In this document: positions 43,440-54,819 of the stretch, piece after piece
How the letters are laid out: each line of letters starts with the position of its first letter
Numbering within the stretch: the stretch's first letter is position 1
NCBI RefSeq assembly: GCF_949987515.2
Contig: NC_082703.1
Span: 12,114,680-12,178,679 of the forward strand
Direction: 5' to 3'
Origin: Delphinus delphis
Lineage: Eukaryota > Chordata > Mammalia > Artiodactyla > Delphinidae
DNA length: 64,000 nt
Position numbers and translations under genes: made by a program
The notes under the pieces: model-generated
Database searches by the model: none
Told to the model about the DNA's origin: nothing
What the model saw: only the letters and a program-made list of their open reading frames with translations

Positions 43440-46430
43440 TAAGAAGATAAAACACTTCACTGAGGTTTAATCTATATACTGTACCGTTCACTCGTTTTAA
43501 GGGTATAATTCAAAGATTTTTAGTAAGTTTACAGAGTTGTGCAACAACTATTACTACAATTGAATTTTTGTTCCCACCTCAGCCCCTGATAATTAGTAAT
43601 CTACTTCTTTCTCTATATATTTGCCTTTTCTGGACATTTCATATAAATGGAATTGTACAATATGTGTTCTTCAGTATGTGGCTTTTTTTACCTGGCATCT
43701 GTTGAGATGATAATGTTGTTCTTCTTTGTTAATATGGTTTATTACATTAACGGATTTTCAGATGTTAAACCAACCTTGCATTCTTGGAATAAATCCTACT
43801 TGGTCATGGTGTGTAATCCTTTGTTGTGGGATTCAGTTTGCTGACATTTTGTCCAAGATTTATCCATGTTGTAGTATGTATCAATATTTCATTCCATTTT
43901 ATTGCTGAAGAGTATTCCATTGTATGATATATACCACAGTTTGTTTATCTGTTCACCAGTTAATGGACATTTGGATTATTTCCACTTTTTGGCTATTATG
44001 AATAGTGCTGCTGGGAACATTCACATACAAGTCTTTGTATGGATGTGTATTTTTTTCCTCTTGGATAGAATTCCACTTAAGAGTGGAATTTCTTGGTCAT
44101 GTGGTAAATTTATGTTTAATTTTTTAAGAAACTACCAAAATGGCTCTACCATTTTACATTTTCACCATCAATGCATGTGGGTTCCATTTTTTTTTTTCTT
44201 ATTCTTGCCAACACTTGTTATTCCTTGTCATTTTGATTGTAGCCATTCTGGTGGGTGTGAGGTGGTATCATTGTGGTTTTAATGTGCAATACCCTAATGA
44301 CTAATTATGTTGAACATCATTTCATGTGTTATTGATCATGTGTCTTTTGGTGAAATGTCTATTCAGAATTTTTTGCCCATTTGAAAAAATTGGGTTGTCT
44401 TCTTCCTAATGATTTGTAAGAGTTCTTTATATATTCTGCGTACAGTTTCTTGATCCAATATCACAAGTGTTCTTGGTGTCATATTTAAGAAATCTTTGCC
44501 TAACCCAAGGTCATAAAAAATTCCTCCTGTGTTTTCTTCTAAGAGTTTTATAGTTTTAGCTCTTAGATTTAGGTCTGTGATATGTTTGAGTTGATTTTTT
44601 TATGTATGGATTAACATAGGGTGTAAATTCATCTTTTTGTGTGTGGTTATTCAGTTATCCCTGCACCATTTCTTGAAAAAACTTTCTTTTCCCCATTGAC
44701 TTGCATTGGCATCATTGTTGAATATCAGTTGACTACAGATGAGAGTTTTTTCTGGAATCTAAATTAGGTTCTGTTGACTCATGTCTGTCCTTATGCTAGT
44801 ACGATATTCTCTTGATTGCTGTAGCATTCTAGTGACATTTTGAAATTGGGAAGTGTGGAAGTAAGTCCTTCAGTTTTGTTCTTTTTTGCAAAGTTGTTTT
44901 GGTTTTTCCTGGAGCCTTTGCATTTCCATATAAATTTTAGGATCAGCTTGTCAGGTCTCATCTGTAAAAGAGCCAGCTGTGATTTTGATAGGGATTGCAT
45001 TGAGAATTGCTATCTTAACAATATTAAGTTTTTCAGTCAATTAACATGGCTCTCTTTCCGTTTTTTTAGGTTTCTAATTTCTTTCAACAATGTTATGTAG
45101 TTTTTAATGTATGTCTTGCTTTGTTAAATTCTAAATATTTTATTCTTTTTGATATTGTGAATGAAATTGTTTTCTTAATTTGATATTTGGTTTGTTAATT
45201 GCTAGTATATGGAAACACAGTAGATTTTTGTACACTGATCTCAAACTCTGCAACCTTGCTGAACTCATTATTTCTAGTTTTTTGTGTGGATTTTTTAGGA
45301 TTATCTGTATGTAAGATTTTGTCATCTGCGAATAAGAACAGTTTTACTTCACCTTGCCAATATGAATGCCTTTTCTTTCTTTTTCTTGACTGTTAATATT
45401 GGCTAGTAATAGAAGTAGTGAGTGTGAATATCTTTTGTTCCTATCTTAGGGGGAAAGCATTCAGTCTTTCACTATTATGTATGTTAGCTGCAGGGTTTTT
45501 GTAGGTGCCCTTTATCAGGAGTTCCCCTCTATTTTTAGTTTGTTGAGAGCTTTTAATATAAATGGGTAGTGGATGTTGTTAAATGCTTTTTCTGCATCTA
45601 TTGAGGTAATCATGTTTGTTCTTATTTTTTATTAATATGGTATATTACATTAATCTGTTTTCAGATGTTAAACCAACCTTATATTCTTGGAATAAATCCT
45701 ACTTGGTCATGGTGTGTAATCCTTTTTATTTGTTGTGGGGTTCACTTTGCTGAATAATCTACTTCTGTAATATTTTGTACAGAGTTTTTGGTGATATTTT
45801 GTACAGGATTTTTGTATCTGTACTCGTGAGGAATATGGTCTGTAGTTTTCTTCTCTTGTGCTTATTGGGGTATTTCTGGCCGCAAACGATTTGCGAAGTA
45901 TTTCCTTTTCCTCTGTTTTCTGGAAAAGTTTGTGAAGGTTTGATATAAATTTCTCCTTAAATATTTGATAGAATTCACTAGGGAAGCCATTTGGGCCTGA
46001 GCTTTCCTTTGTGGGATGCTCTTGGTTGAAATTTCTTCTTATAGATCTATTCAGATTTTCTATTTCTTCTTGAGTTAATTTGGTAGTTTGTCTTTTTAGG
46101 GGTTTGTCCATGTCATCATCTACATTGTCCAAAGTTTTTTAGAGTATTCGCTTTTGATTTCTATAAGGTCAATAGTGATATCCCTCCCTTCTTTCATTTC
46201 TGATTTTAGGAATTTTTTGTTCTATTTGCTTTTGTTTTGTTTAGTCCAGTTTAAAGGTTTGTCAATTTTGTTGATCTTTTAAAAAAACAACTCTTTGTTT
46301 CACTGATTTATCTGTTTTTCTGGTTTTTAAAAATTTCATTTATTTCCACTTCAGCATTTATTATTTCCTTCCTTCTGCTTATTTTGGGTTTAGTTTACTC
46401 TTAGGCTATTATCTTTTAGACAGCTAGGTC
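43440..46430 (-). mobile_element. Degraded LINE-1, about 3 kb, antisense to GTF2E2
   Basis: Continuous reverse L1 from the 3' UTR (43440) into ORF2 reverse transcriptase (about 46400). Minus-strand frames keep GPNGFPSEFYQIFKE (RT fingers) and LILKFIWKCKGSRKN (C-terminal part) but with many stops and shifts. An ORF2 segment normally near 45600-45770 is also present out of place at 43704-43860. Confidence 0.85.
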
Positions 46431-46736
46431 AGTGCAACTTAACTCACAACAGAAATTATTTACCTCCTTCAAAGTGTAGCAGTGTAATCTTTATTGATGT
46501 CATCTTGTTAGATGTTCTTCAAGCTGTTGTACTGATGTTAAAGCAGAGCCAGTCTTTTTACCAAAGGAGGTTTATGATTCTTGTTAGCACGTGCATTAGG
46601 TTTGATTATCTCTCATTACAATGAAATTTACATGAATTCATAATAAAATTTTACAAATTGTTTTAAACATTAACAGAGACCTGCCTTAGACCTGGTCTCT
46701 TTGATCTGCTTAAGAATATCTTTGCTCCAAAATCTC

Positions 46737-47090
46737 AGTGGCTTAAAACAACAAAGGTTTGTTTCTCTTTCATAACACATGTTTATCATGTGTTGGCAGG
46801 GGTCTTAGCTCATTACAGTCACTCAAGGACCCAAGCTGATAGAGTGGCTGATATTTCAAATGTTGTTGGTTTTGTTTCAATGCCCGAGGGAAAGAGAGCT
46901 CTGGAAGATCTTGCCTGGCAGTTAAATGCTGTGGTCTGGAGGTGATACACATCAACTCCTCTCACAGCTCATTAGCCAGAGCTAGTCACAGGGCTCTACC
47001 CAGCCAGTTCCATGTGCTCAGAAAGAGGGGAGCTGGAAATACTGGGTGTAAACACTAAAGACTACCATACCACCCTAGCTCGGGGCACTA
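46737..47090 (+). mobile_element. Ancient interspersed repeat, class uncertain
   Basis: 'ctcagtggcttaaaacaaca' start motif shared with the element at 26080, with 'tctacccagccagttccatg' in its right part. Confidence 0.4.
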
Positions 47091-47139
47091 CCATTGGATT
47101 GCCCAGTCAGCTGCTTGTCAGGTGTCCTGGTTTAGCTTC

Positions 47140-47660
47140 CCTACTGGCCATTCTCTGTACAAGTCAGTGATTTTTCTAATCATGAATCTGATGATGTCAT
47201 TCTCTGTTTAAGGCTGATCATTGCTTTTCAGACAAAGCCCACCTTTTCCTGCAGCCTACATGCTGTACTTGATCTTGTCCCCTTACCTATTGTGCCCCTA
47301 TCTCATTTTTCTCCTTGTACTCTGTCCTAATGATACTGGCTTGTTGCTACTCTAACATGCTTCACTCTCTTGCCTCCTGGCCTTTGCTCATATTATTTCG
47401 TCTTCCTGGAACGTTCTTTCTTACCTCCTTCCCTCTTTCCTTTGGTTAACTCCTATTCCTCTTCTAGGTTTCAGCTTTAAAGTCATTCCCACTTTCCAAT
47501 TTGTGTTTATTGCTTGGCCTTTGAATTCCCAGAGCACTCCCTGTTTCTGACAAAGCTATTGTGTGCCACTGTAATTGCATGATTACTTGTTTGCCATTGT
47601 AACCTAATCCCTCACACATGGAAGCACTCAGTACATATTTGTTAAATGGCTAAATAGATT
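47140..47660 (+). mobile_element. L2 LINE 3' end
   Basis: 'cttgcctcctggcctttgct', 'gttaactcctattcctcttc' and 'ctcagtacatatttgttaaa' appear in L2 3' order. Confidence 0.8.
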
Positions 47661-48360
47661 ACAGGGTAGGGTAGGGAAAAGGTAGTGTAGGTTATCAAAA
47701 AATCTAGTTATCAAAGGACCTGTATGCTTCCCATCTATGGCAAGGACCCCAAAGTTTTCCATTTATGAAAATGTGGTTTTAACAAGTGCTCAGAGTAGCT
47801 CTTGGTTACCAGAATATTTTGTATACCTAAGTTCCACAAGTCCTTTGAAAGTTGGTTATGTTATTTTTTTCTAATGTTAAAAAATATATAAAAACATTGT
47901 GTGGAAAAGTGATTTCAGGCTGGCATGTAGGGCTCTTTAAGTTGAAAATGACAGATACTTATTTTTCACTTCCCATATCAAGTATTTTCTGTTTTGCCAT
48001 AATTTTCAGTTGCTTCTTAATGTTGATGAGACACATTTAGTTAAGTGCCGTTACTTCCAATTATTTTGTTATTTTGAGTAATGCTATTGTAAACATCTTT
48101 GTATCTTCAGTTTTTTCTTTTGAAGTAATTTCTCAGAATAAATTTCCAGGAGTGACATTTCTGGTCTAAGGGCAGTTATAGTGTAGTGGTTAAAAGCATA
48201 TTTTGGTTTGCTCATGGGTAGCAGCAAAATAGTGTCAGGGTTATAAAATATAATACTGTACAGCCTTTGGCATTCCAAGAAATAAGATTGCCATATTTCT
48301 TAACAGGTGTTAAGTGGTCCTAGCTTTTGACTTGCTCTTGACTTTTTTGGCAGTCTTTTT

Positions 48361-48474
48361 TTTTTTGGCCACACTGCGCGGCTTTCGGGATCTTAATTCC
48401 CGGACCAGGGATTGAACCCAGGTCCCGGCAGTGAAATCATCCAGTCCTGACTACTGAACTGTCAGGGAGTTACC
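48361..48474 (-). mobile_element. CHR-type SINE, short form
   Basis: 'tttggccacactgcgcggct', 'cggaccagggattgaaccc', ends gtcagggagttacc. Exact 13-bp TSD tggcagtcttttt at 48348-48360 and 48475-48487. Confidence 0.92.
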
Positions 48475-49239
48475 TGGCAGTCTTTTTGCATTGGGTATCT
48501 TAGTCCTTGGGAGTGTGAATGCGAGAGACATAATGAAAGAACAAGCTCAAGAAATGCAATTTAGGGGGGTATGCTAGAAAGTTTTAGTTTGAAAACAGCT
48601 CATCTTAGACCATGTATTTCTTACTAAACAGTAAGTCAATTTTATGAAAAGTTTATGCAAGTGTCCTTGTGACCTTGCTGAGTATTTTGAGTCTTTTTTT
48701 TCCACACTAATCCTACATAAAACTTAAATCTTTAAAAATATTTTAGTTGTCTTCAATAAACTAGAAAGTATTGCTTCTTAGTAAGTAGGGACTTACGTAT
48801 AAGTGGGAATATTTTACTATGGATTTAGATAAGTATTTTAAGTAGCATTTTAATTACCAAAATATATGAAGGATAGTACTCTGTTTTTTAGTTCACATGG
48901 TTTGTTTAGGTATGTTATTTTGGGATCATTAGCCTTTCTTTTGGTTTCCAGTTTACTTTTTAATGCCTAGTATTGAGCTCTAGGAATCTTTTAACTAGTT
49001 TTTGAAGTGTTATTTTAAATAGATTGGTAAATTATTCACATTTGTGAAAGTTTTACAGTATATTTAATGAAATCGATACACACACAGAAAGTGCATATTT
49101 AACTTGTTTTTCCCTTCTAGTAGAAATCTTTTAATTATTCGTAGTCGGTTTTGTAATAACGGTTGACCTCAGAAATTTTTCTTTTTTTCTCAGTAATTGA
49201 CGGCTGTTTTCAGAGCTTTTGTTCATCTTATGTAGAGTA

Positions 49240-49573
<334 letters not shown>

Positions 49574-49780
49574 CTGTAGAAAGGTAGAAAATGAATATAT
49601 GTAACCAAACTCTACAGATTGGTCAATTCAAATGTCAATTTCTAAGATTTGTTAGTAAATTTATATAGGCTGCATGAGTATTCCTTATTTTCTGTCAGAA
49701 TTAATGTCTGAATGGTATTCTTGAAATTTTTTCGATATTTATGCAGTGTACTCTGTAAACGATACTATGTAGTTTTTAAT

Positions 49781-50004
49781 TTATTTTATTTTTTTATTTT
49801 TATTTTTTTTGCGGTACGTGGGCCTCTCACTGTTGTGGCCTCTCCCGTTGCAGAGCACAGGCTCTGGACGCGCAGGCTCAGTGGCCATGGCTCATGGGCG
49901 CAGCCGCTCTGCGACATGTGGGATCTTCCCGGACCAAGGCACGAACCCGTGTCCCCTGCATCGGCAGGCGGACTCTCAACCACTGCGACACCAGGGAAGC
50001 CCCC
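49781..50004 (-). mobile_element. CHR SINE, full length
   Basis: (TTTTA)n tail, gcggtacgtgggcctctcac to accagggaagcccc. TSD atactatgtagtttttaat (49762-49780) and atactatgtattttttaat (50005-50023). Confidence 0.93.
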
Positions 50005-50730
50005 ATACTATGTATTTTTTAATGTATATCATTTGTTAGACAAATATTTATGATCAAGCTTCATATACAGAAATTAACTGCTAATGGAGGGAGAAAAAAG
50101 GCAGCTGAATTGGTTTAAAATTTGATTAAAGCACCGGTCAGAGAGCTGTTATCTACAAAAAAAAATCTTAGCATTTTAAAGTTGTGTTCTTCAAACTGTC
50201 TGCAGAAGAGCTTTTCCCATTACCCTTGTGGATCCTTCTCACCTTCTTGGTTCAGTGTATTTCTGTCTATTTCCACTCCTTTAAACTTCCAGGACAGGTG
50301 ATCTGAATCAGGAAATAATGGCTGAGTGAAAAATAGTAGAGAAAGAAAAGCCAAATAATGACAGTTTTCAGAATAAGGATAAAACAGTTTTAGATTAAAG
50401 TTGCCTATGAAGAGACCTTAATCTTAGGATTTTTTTTGGTTATGTATATGATAGTCTTAAATGTTTCATAATACCTAAATGACCAATGGACAGGAATATT
50501 AAAAAAAAACAGGCAAATGCAGCATCCCAAAGGTATGTATTATTAAATTATTATTCCATCTCACAGAATTAACCAGTGAGTTAAAGTGTCACTGTTCTTG
50601 CATTAAGCTTTGCTCTTGTTGACCTGATACTTGTTGGACCTTAAGTGGGACTGTAAAGATTGAAGATCTGATAGTATTAAAAATAATAAATGATTTTATT
50701 ATCTTAATCATTCAAAAATATGTTTTTAAG

Positions 50731-51035
50731 GGGACTTCCCTGGTGGCCCAGTGGTAAAGAATCCACCTTCCAATGCAGGGGACCGCGGGTTCAGTCTCTG
50801 GTTGGGGAACTAAGATTCCCACATGCTGCAAGGCTACTGAGCCTGCGTGCCTCAACTAGAGAGCCCACGTGCCACAAACTGCAGAGCCCACGTGCTCTGG
50901 AGCCTGCATGCCCAACTAGAGAGAGAAAGCCTGAACACCACAACTAGAGAGAAGCCCACATGCCGCAATGAAGATCCCGCGTGCTGCATCTAAGACCTGA
51001 CCCAGTCAAAAATAAATAAACAAAAACCCCCAAAA
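50731..51035 (+). mobile_element. tRNA-derived SINE, divergent long form
   Basis: gggacttccctggtggccca, 'gggttcagtctctggttggg', several degenerate 'agagcccacgtgcc' units, (AAAT)n-like tail. Body differs from the CHR consensus; probably an older cetartiodactyl relative. Confidence 0.8.
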
Positions 51036-51270
51036 TAGCTCAAGTTTTTTGAAAAAATTATAAAATATCTCTATATACTAAGAAACTTTTTGAAATGAGA
51101 GGAAAGAACCCCATAGTTCCACTTCCCTAATTCAGTGACTGTTGTCAGTTTGTGTGCTTGCTTTTATGAAAGAAATGTTTTGTGTGATTTTTTTGCTACA
51201 TAGTTGTAAATAGACTTTCATTCTTGTAAACAAATGTTTATTGATTACCTACTGAGTAACAAATCCTTTT

Positions 51271-51542
51271 TTAAAAAATATTTATTTATTTGTTTGGCTG
51301 CGCTGGGTCTCAGTTGTAGCATGTGGGATTTTTGTTGGGTACACGGGATCTTTAGTTGTGGCATGCAGGATCTTTAATTGCGGCATGCAGGATCTTTAGT
51401 TGCGGCACACGGGATCTTTTAGTTGCAGCATGTGGGCTCTTAGTTGCGGCATGTGGGATCTAGTTCCCTGACCAGGGATTGAACCCAGGCCCCCTGTGTT
51501 GGGAGCATGGAGTCTTAACTGCTGGACCACCAGGGAAGTCCC
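51271..51542 (-). mobile_element. tRNA-derived SINE containing an internal 21-23-bp tandem array
   Basis: Tail (TTTA)n and 'ttggctgcgctgggtctcag', then about seven copies of a gttgcggcatgcaggatctt-type unit over 51313-51470, then the usual tRNA-like end accagggaagtccc. TSD aacaaatcctttt (51258-51270) and aacaaatactttt (51543-51555). Confidence 0.85.
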
Positions 51543-51599
51543 AACAAATACTTTTCTAAGTGCTGGAGATAACTTGTGTGTGAGAGTATGTTCCATTTA

Positions 51600-51850
51600 T
51601 AGAAAATTTCAAGGTACTACAGAAGTATGAGTATAATAAACACCCATGTGCTTATAACACAGCTTCATTGATCAATTCTTGGCCAGTCTATATCTCTGCT
51701 CACTTCCATTCCATGGATTATTTTGAGGCAAATCCCAGACATCATGTCACTTCATCTAGGAAAATTTCAGTATATATCTCTTGAAAGGTGAGGACTCTGT
51801 CTTTAAATATAACCACTATATCATTTTCACACCAAAAAAGATTAAAAACT
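51600..51850 (-). mobile_element. Old L1ME-like 3' UTR fragment
   Basis: 'gaggcaaatcccagacatca' and 'gactctgtctttaaatataa' are reverse L1ME motifs. Confidence 0.6.
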
Positions 51851-52318
51851 GACTTAAAACCCCCAAACATAACAATATAATTCCTAAGATTTCTGTTTTC
51901 TTTATAAATATAATTTTAAAACTTTGGGGTTAATAAACTAATATTTTCTAAGGTTTTTTTTTCGTTTTTCTTTAAATTTGATTTGCGTGGTGGATCATCT
52001 CACTTCTTTGGATGGACTTGGTCTCTTCCTTTTTTCCTTCATATATTTTGAAGGTTAAATTGATGATCTGAGGCCAAAAGTAAAGGCTTAATAAATTCAT
52101 TTTTTCTTGTTGGATTTAAGAATCCATTTATGGTGCTTGGTCACCTTTCACCTTGAAATGAGGGACAAGAGATTAATGGACAGTAATTGAATTAATTGCT
52201 TCTTTTCTGGGACATACAAAAATGCATTGTCTGGAACACAGGTATTTGAGTAACTTCCCGTTACATTACAATATTTCAAACTATGTCAAGAGACCCAGCC
52301 TTTCAAAGTTACTCTTTT

Positions 52319-52524
52319 TTTTTTTTTTTTTTGCGGTACGTGAGCCTCTCACTGCTGTGGCTTCTCCCATTGCGGAGCACAGGCTCCGGACACTCAGGCT
52401 CAGCGGCCATGGCTCACGGGTCCAGCCGCTCCGCGGCATGTGGGATCCTCCCGGACCGGGGCACGAACCCATGTCCCCTGCATCGGCAGGCCGACTCTCA
52501 ACCACTGTGCCACCAGGGAAGCCC
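52319..52524 (-). mobile_element. CHR SINE, full length, probably young
   Basis: T tail, gcggtacgtgagcctctcac to accagggaagccc. Exact 16-bp TSD tcaaagttactctttt at 52303-52318 and 52525-52540. Confidence 0.95.
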
Positions 52525-53438
52525 TCAAAGTTACTCTTTTATCTTTTGAATTTTTCTCTTCCAAGCACACCCTTATAGAAAGCAGGCTGCTGCGTTGTAC
52601 AGCTCTGGGGAGCACCAGTCATGTTTTGTTGTGGGGTGGGTGCCATTCAGGTAGAATACAGTGTAAATTGGGGTTGTGCAGTGTGGAGTCCTGATAGGCT
52701 ACCCCTCCACCTCTGCGTTGTTGCTGCCTCTGAACTTAACCACCTTTTACACAAATAGTCAAGTAACCTATAGAAACTAACTCAAACGGAGACAAAAGTT
52801 AAGTCCTTTTTGATCCAGCCTTGCTGATAGTGTCATGAATGCATGTGCACAGACACACAAATGCCTGAAAAATGTTCAGCTTTGGAACTCCCTTAGGATT
52901 TTTAGCACTGCTAAAATGCAGATATTCCTGGGAGGGGTAACAAACATTGTTACAATTATTTTTACTTCAGTGTGAATGAGTTTCAGATGCTTTTTTTTTT
53001 TTTTTAAAAGAGAGCTAATAGAGGAGAGGGAGAGGAAGAAGATTAGGACCTTGGTGAAATGGGGGATTGTGCGACTTATGTGGGTAGGTAAAGAACAGGA
53101 AGAATTGCTTGAGGGTCTGTCTAATAATTTTTACCTTGGCCAACCTAGCCCTCTTCAGCACTGATTAAAGTATTCCTTAGACTTTCTGTTAAGGCCTTTC
53201 AGGTTGATTCCTTTTTAAAATTTGGGAATTTCTTTTGAAGATTTCTCTGGCATTGGAACTGACTGCAGGGGAAACAATGGTAGGGGAGGGAGGAGAGAGT
53301 AGAGTGAGGTAATTTCTACATTATGCCTCTGTAATTAATCTACCCTGTTAATTAACATTAATTTAAACTGCTATTTCATTATTGATATCAAAAATATCAT
53401 TATAGCAATTTAAAATAAAAATTAAAAGCATCACCTAT

Positions 53439-53760
53439 GGGCTTCCCTGGTGGTACAGTGGTTAAGAATCCGCCTGCCAACGCAGGTGACACGAGTTTGA
53501 GCCCTGGTCCGGGAAGATCCCACATGCCGCGGAGCAACTAAGCCCGTGCGCCACAACTACTGAGCCTGCGCTCTGGAGCCCGCATGCCACAACTACTGAA
53601 GCCCGTGTGCCTAGAGCCCATGCTCCACAACAAGAGAAGCCACCGCAGTGAGAAGCCCGCGCACTGCAACAAAGAGTAGCCCCCGCTCGCCGCAACTAGA
53701 GAAAGCCCGCAGCAACGAAGACCCAGCACAGCGAAAAGTAATAAATAATTAACTTAAAAA
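53439..53760 (+). mobile_element. Long-form CHR SINE
   Basis: gggcttccctggtggtacag to 'gcgaaaagtaataaataatt' tail. TSD agcatcacctat within 53424-53438 and again at 53764-53775. Confidence 0.92.
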
Positions 53761-53919
53761 AATAGCATCACCTATAATCTTATCTCTGTAACATATCAAA
53801 CTTGTAATTTTTTTCTTTTATCCTAGACATTGGCTGTATAAATCTATAACTCATACCTGGTTGAAATTATACTGAATTTATTACTTTGTATTTTAATTTA
53901 TTATGAGCAGGCCTTTTTA

Positions 53920-54179
53920 TTTTTATTTATTTTAATATTTATTTCATTTATTGTTATTTTTATTTTTGGCTGTGTCCTGTCTTTGTTGTGGCGCGTGGGC
54001 TTCTCTCTAGTTGTGGTGTTCGGGTTTTCTCTTGTTGAAATGTGCGGGCTCAGTAGTTGTGGCATGCGGGATTAGTTGCCCCGCGGCATGTGGGATCTTA
54101 GTTCCCCGACCAGGGATCAAACCCACATCCCCTGCATTGGAAGGCAGATTCTTTACCACTGGACCACCAGGGAAGTCCC
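53920..54179 (-). mobile_element. Long-form CHR SINE
   Basis: (TTTA)n tail, 'tttttggctgtgtcctgtct' to accagggaagtccc. TSD atgagcaggccttttta (53903-53919) and atgagtaggccttttta (54180-54196). Confidence 0.93.
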
Positions 54180-54374
54180 ATGAGTAGGCCTTTTTAAATT
54201 TATGGTGACTTCTTAAGACTGGGGAGAAATTGTAAAGACTAATAATGTAGGTTACTGTTTCAAAATGAAATTTTAGAATGATTAGAAAGTTTGCTTAAGG
54301 AACTTTATATTCTATTTATTTTTGAGGTACAAGTGAACTGCTTAAAAAATTTTCAGGTCCCCTTGCTCCTAAAA

Positions 54375-54460
54375 AATAGAGCGGGAGGGAGGGAGGGGGA
54401 GAGATGGGAAGGGAGAGATAAGGGGAGGCAAGAAGCGGGGCAGGCAGACAGACACACAAC
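54375..54460 (+). repeat. GA-rich low-complexity tract
   Basis: Purine-rich run of GGGA/GAGA units in intron 2 of GTF2E2. Confidence 0.8.
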
Positions 54461-54819
54461 TAAATTCACTTACTTTGAAGTTAACTTGTACCCATCAATG
54501 AACTGTTCTTCTGGTTAAATTAATGTAGTATACTCACACAGTCGGATGTTAAGCATGAATGAGGTGACTATAGTGACATGGAAAGATTTCTAGGATATGT
54601 TTTTAAGTAAACAAAGTGCAGGAGGAAAAAGGGAAATAATATATATTTTTAGTTGCTTGTATCTGCACAAAAATCTTGGGGATATATAGAAATTAATAAC
54701 AATGATTATTTGTGGGGTTGGTTGGAGAGTAGAGTCGGGAGACCGGGATGTGTGTGAGACTTGTCAAGATGTACCTTGTTATATTCCTTTGGTTTTTGAA
54801 CCATTTGAGTGTATTATTT

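Noticed and set aside
45707..46132. 141-codon minus-strand frame with RT-like residues
   Set aside because: Part of the degraded L1 ORF2; frame disrupted on both sides.
51313..51470. CRISPR-like spaced repeats
   Set aside because: Units are contiguous and degenerate, inside a SINE in a mammalian intron; no spacers.
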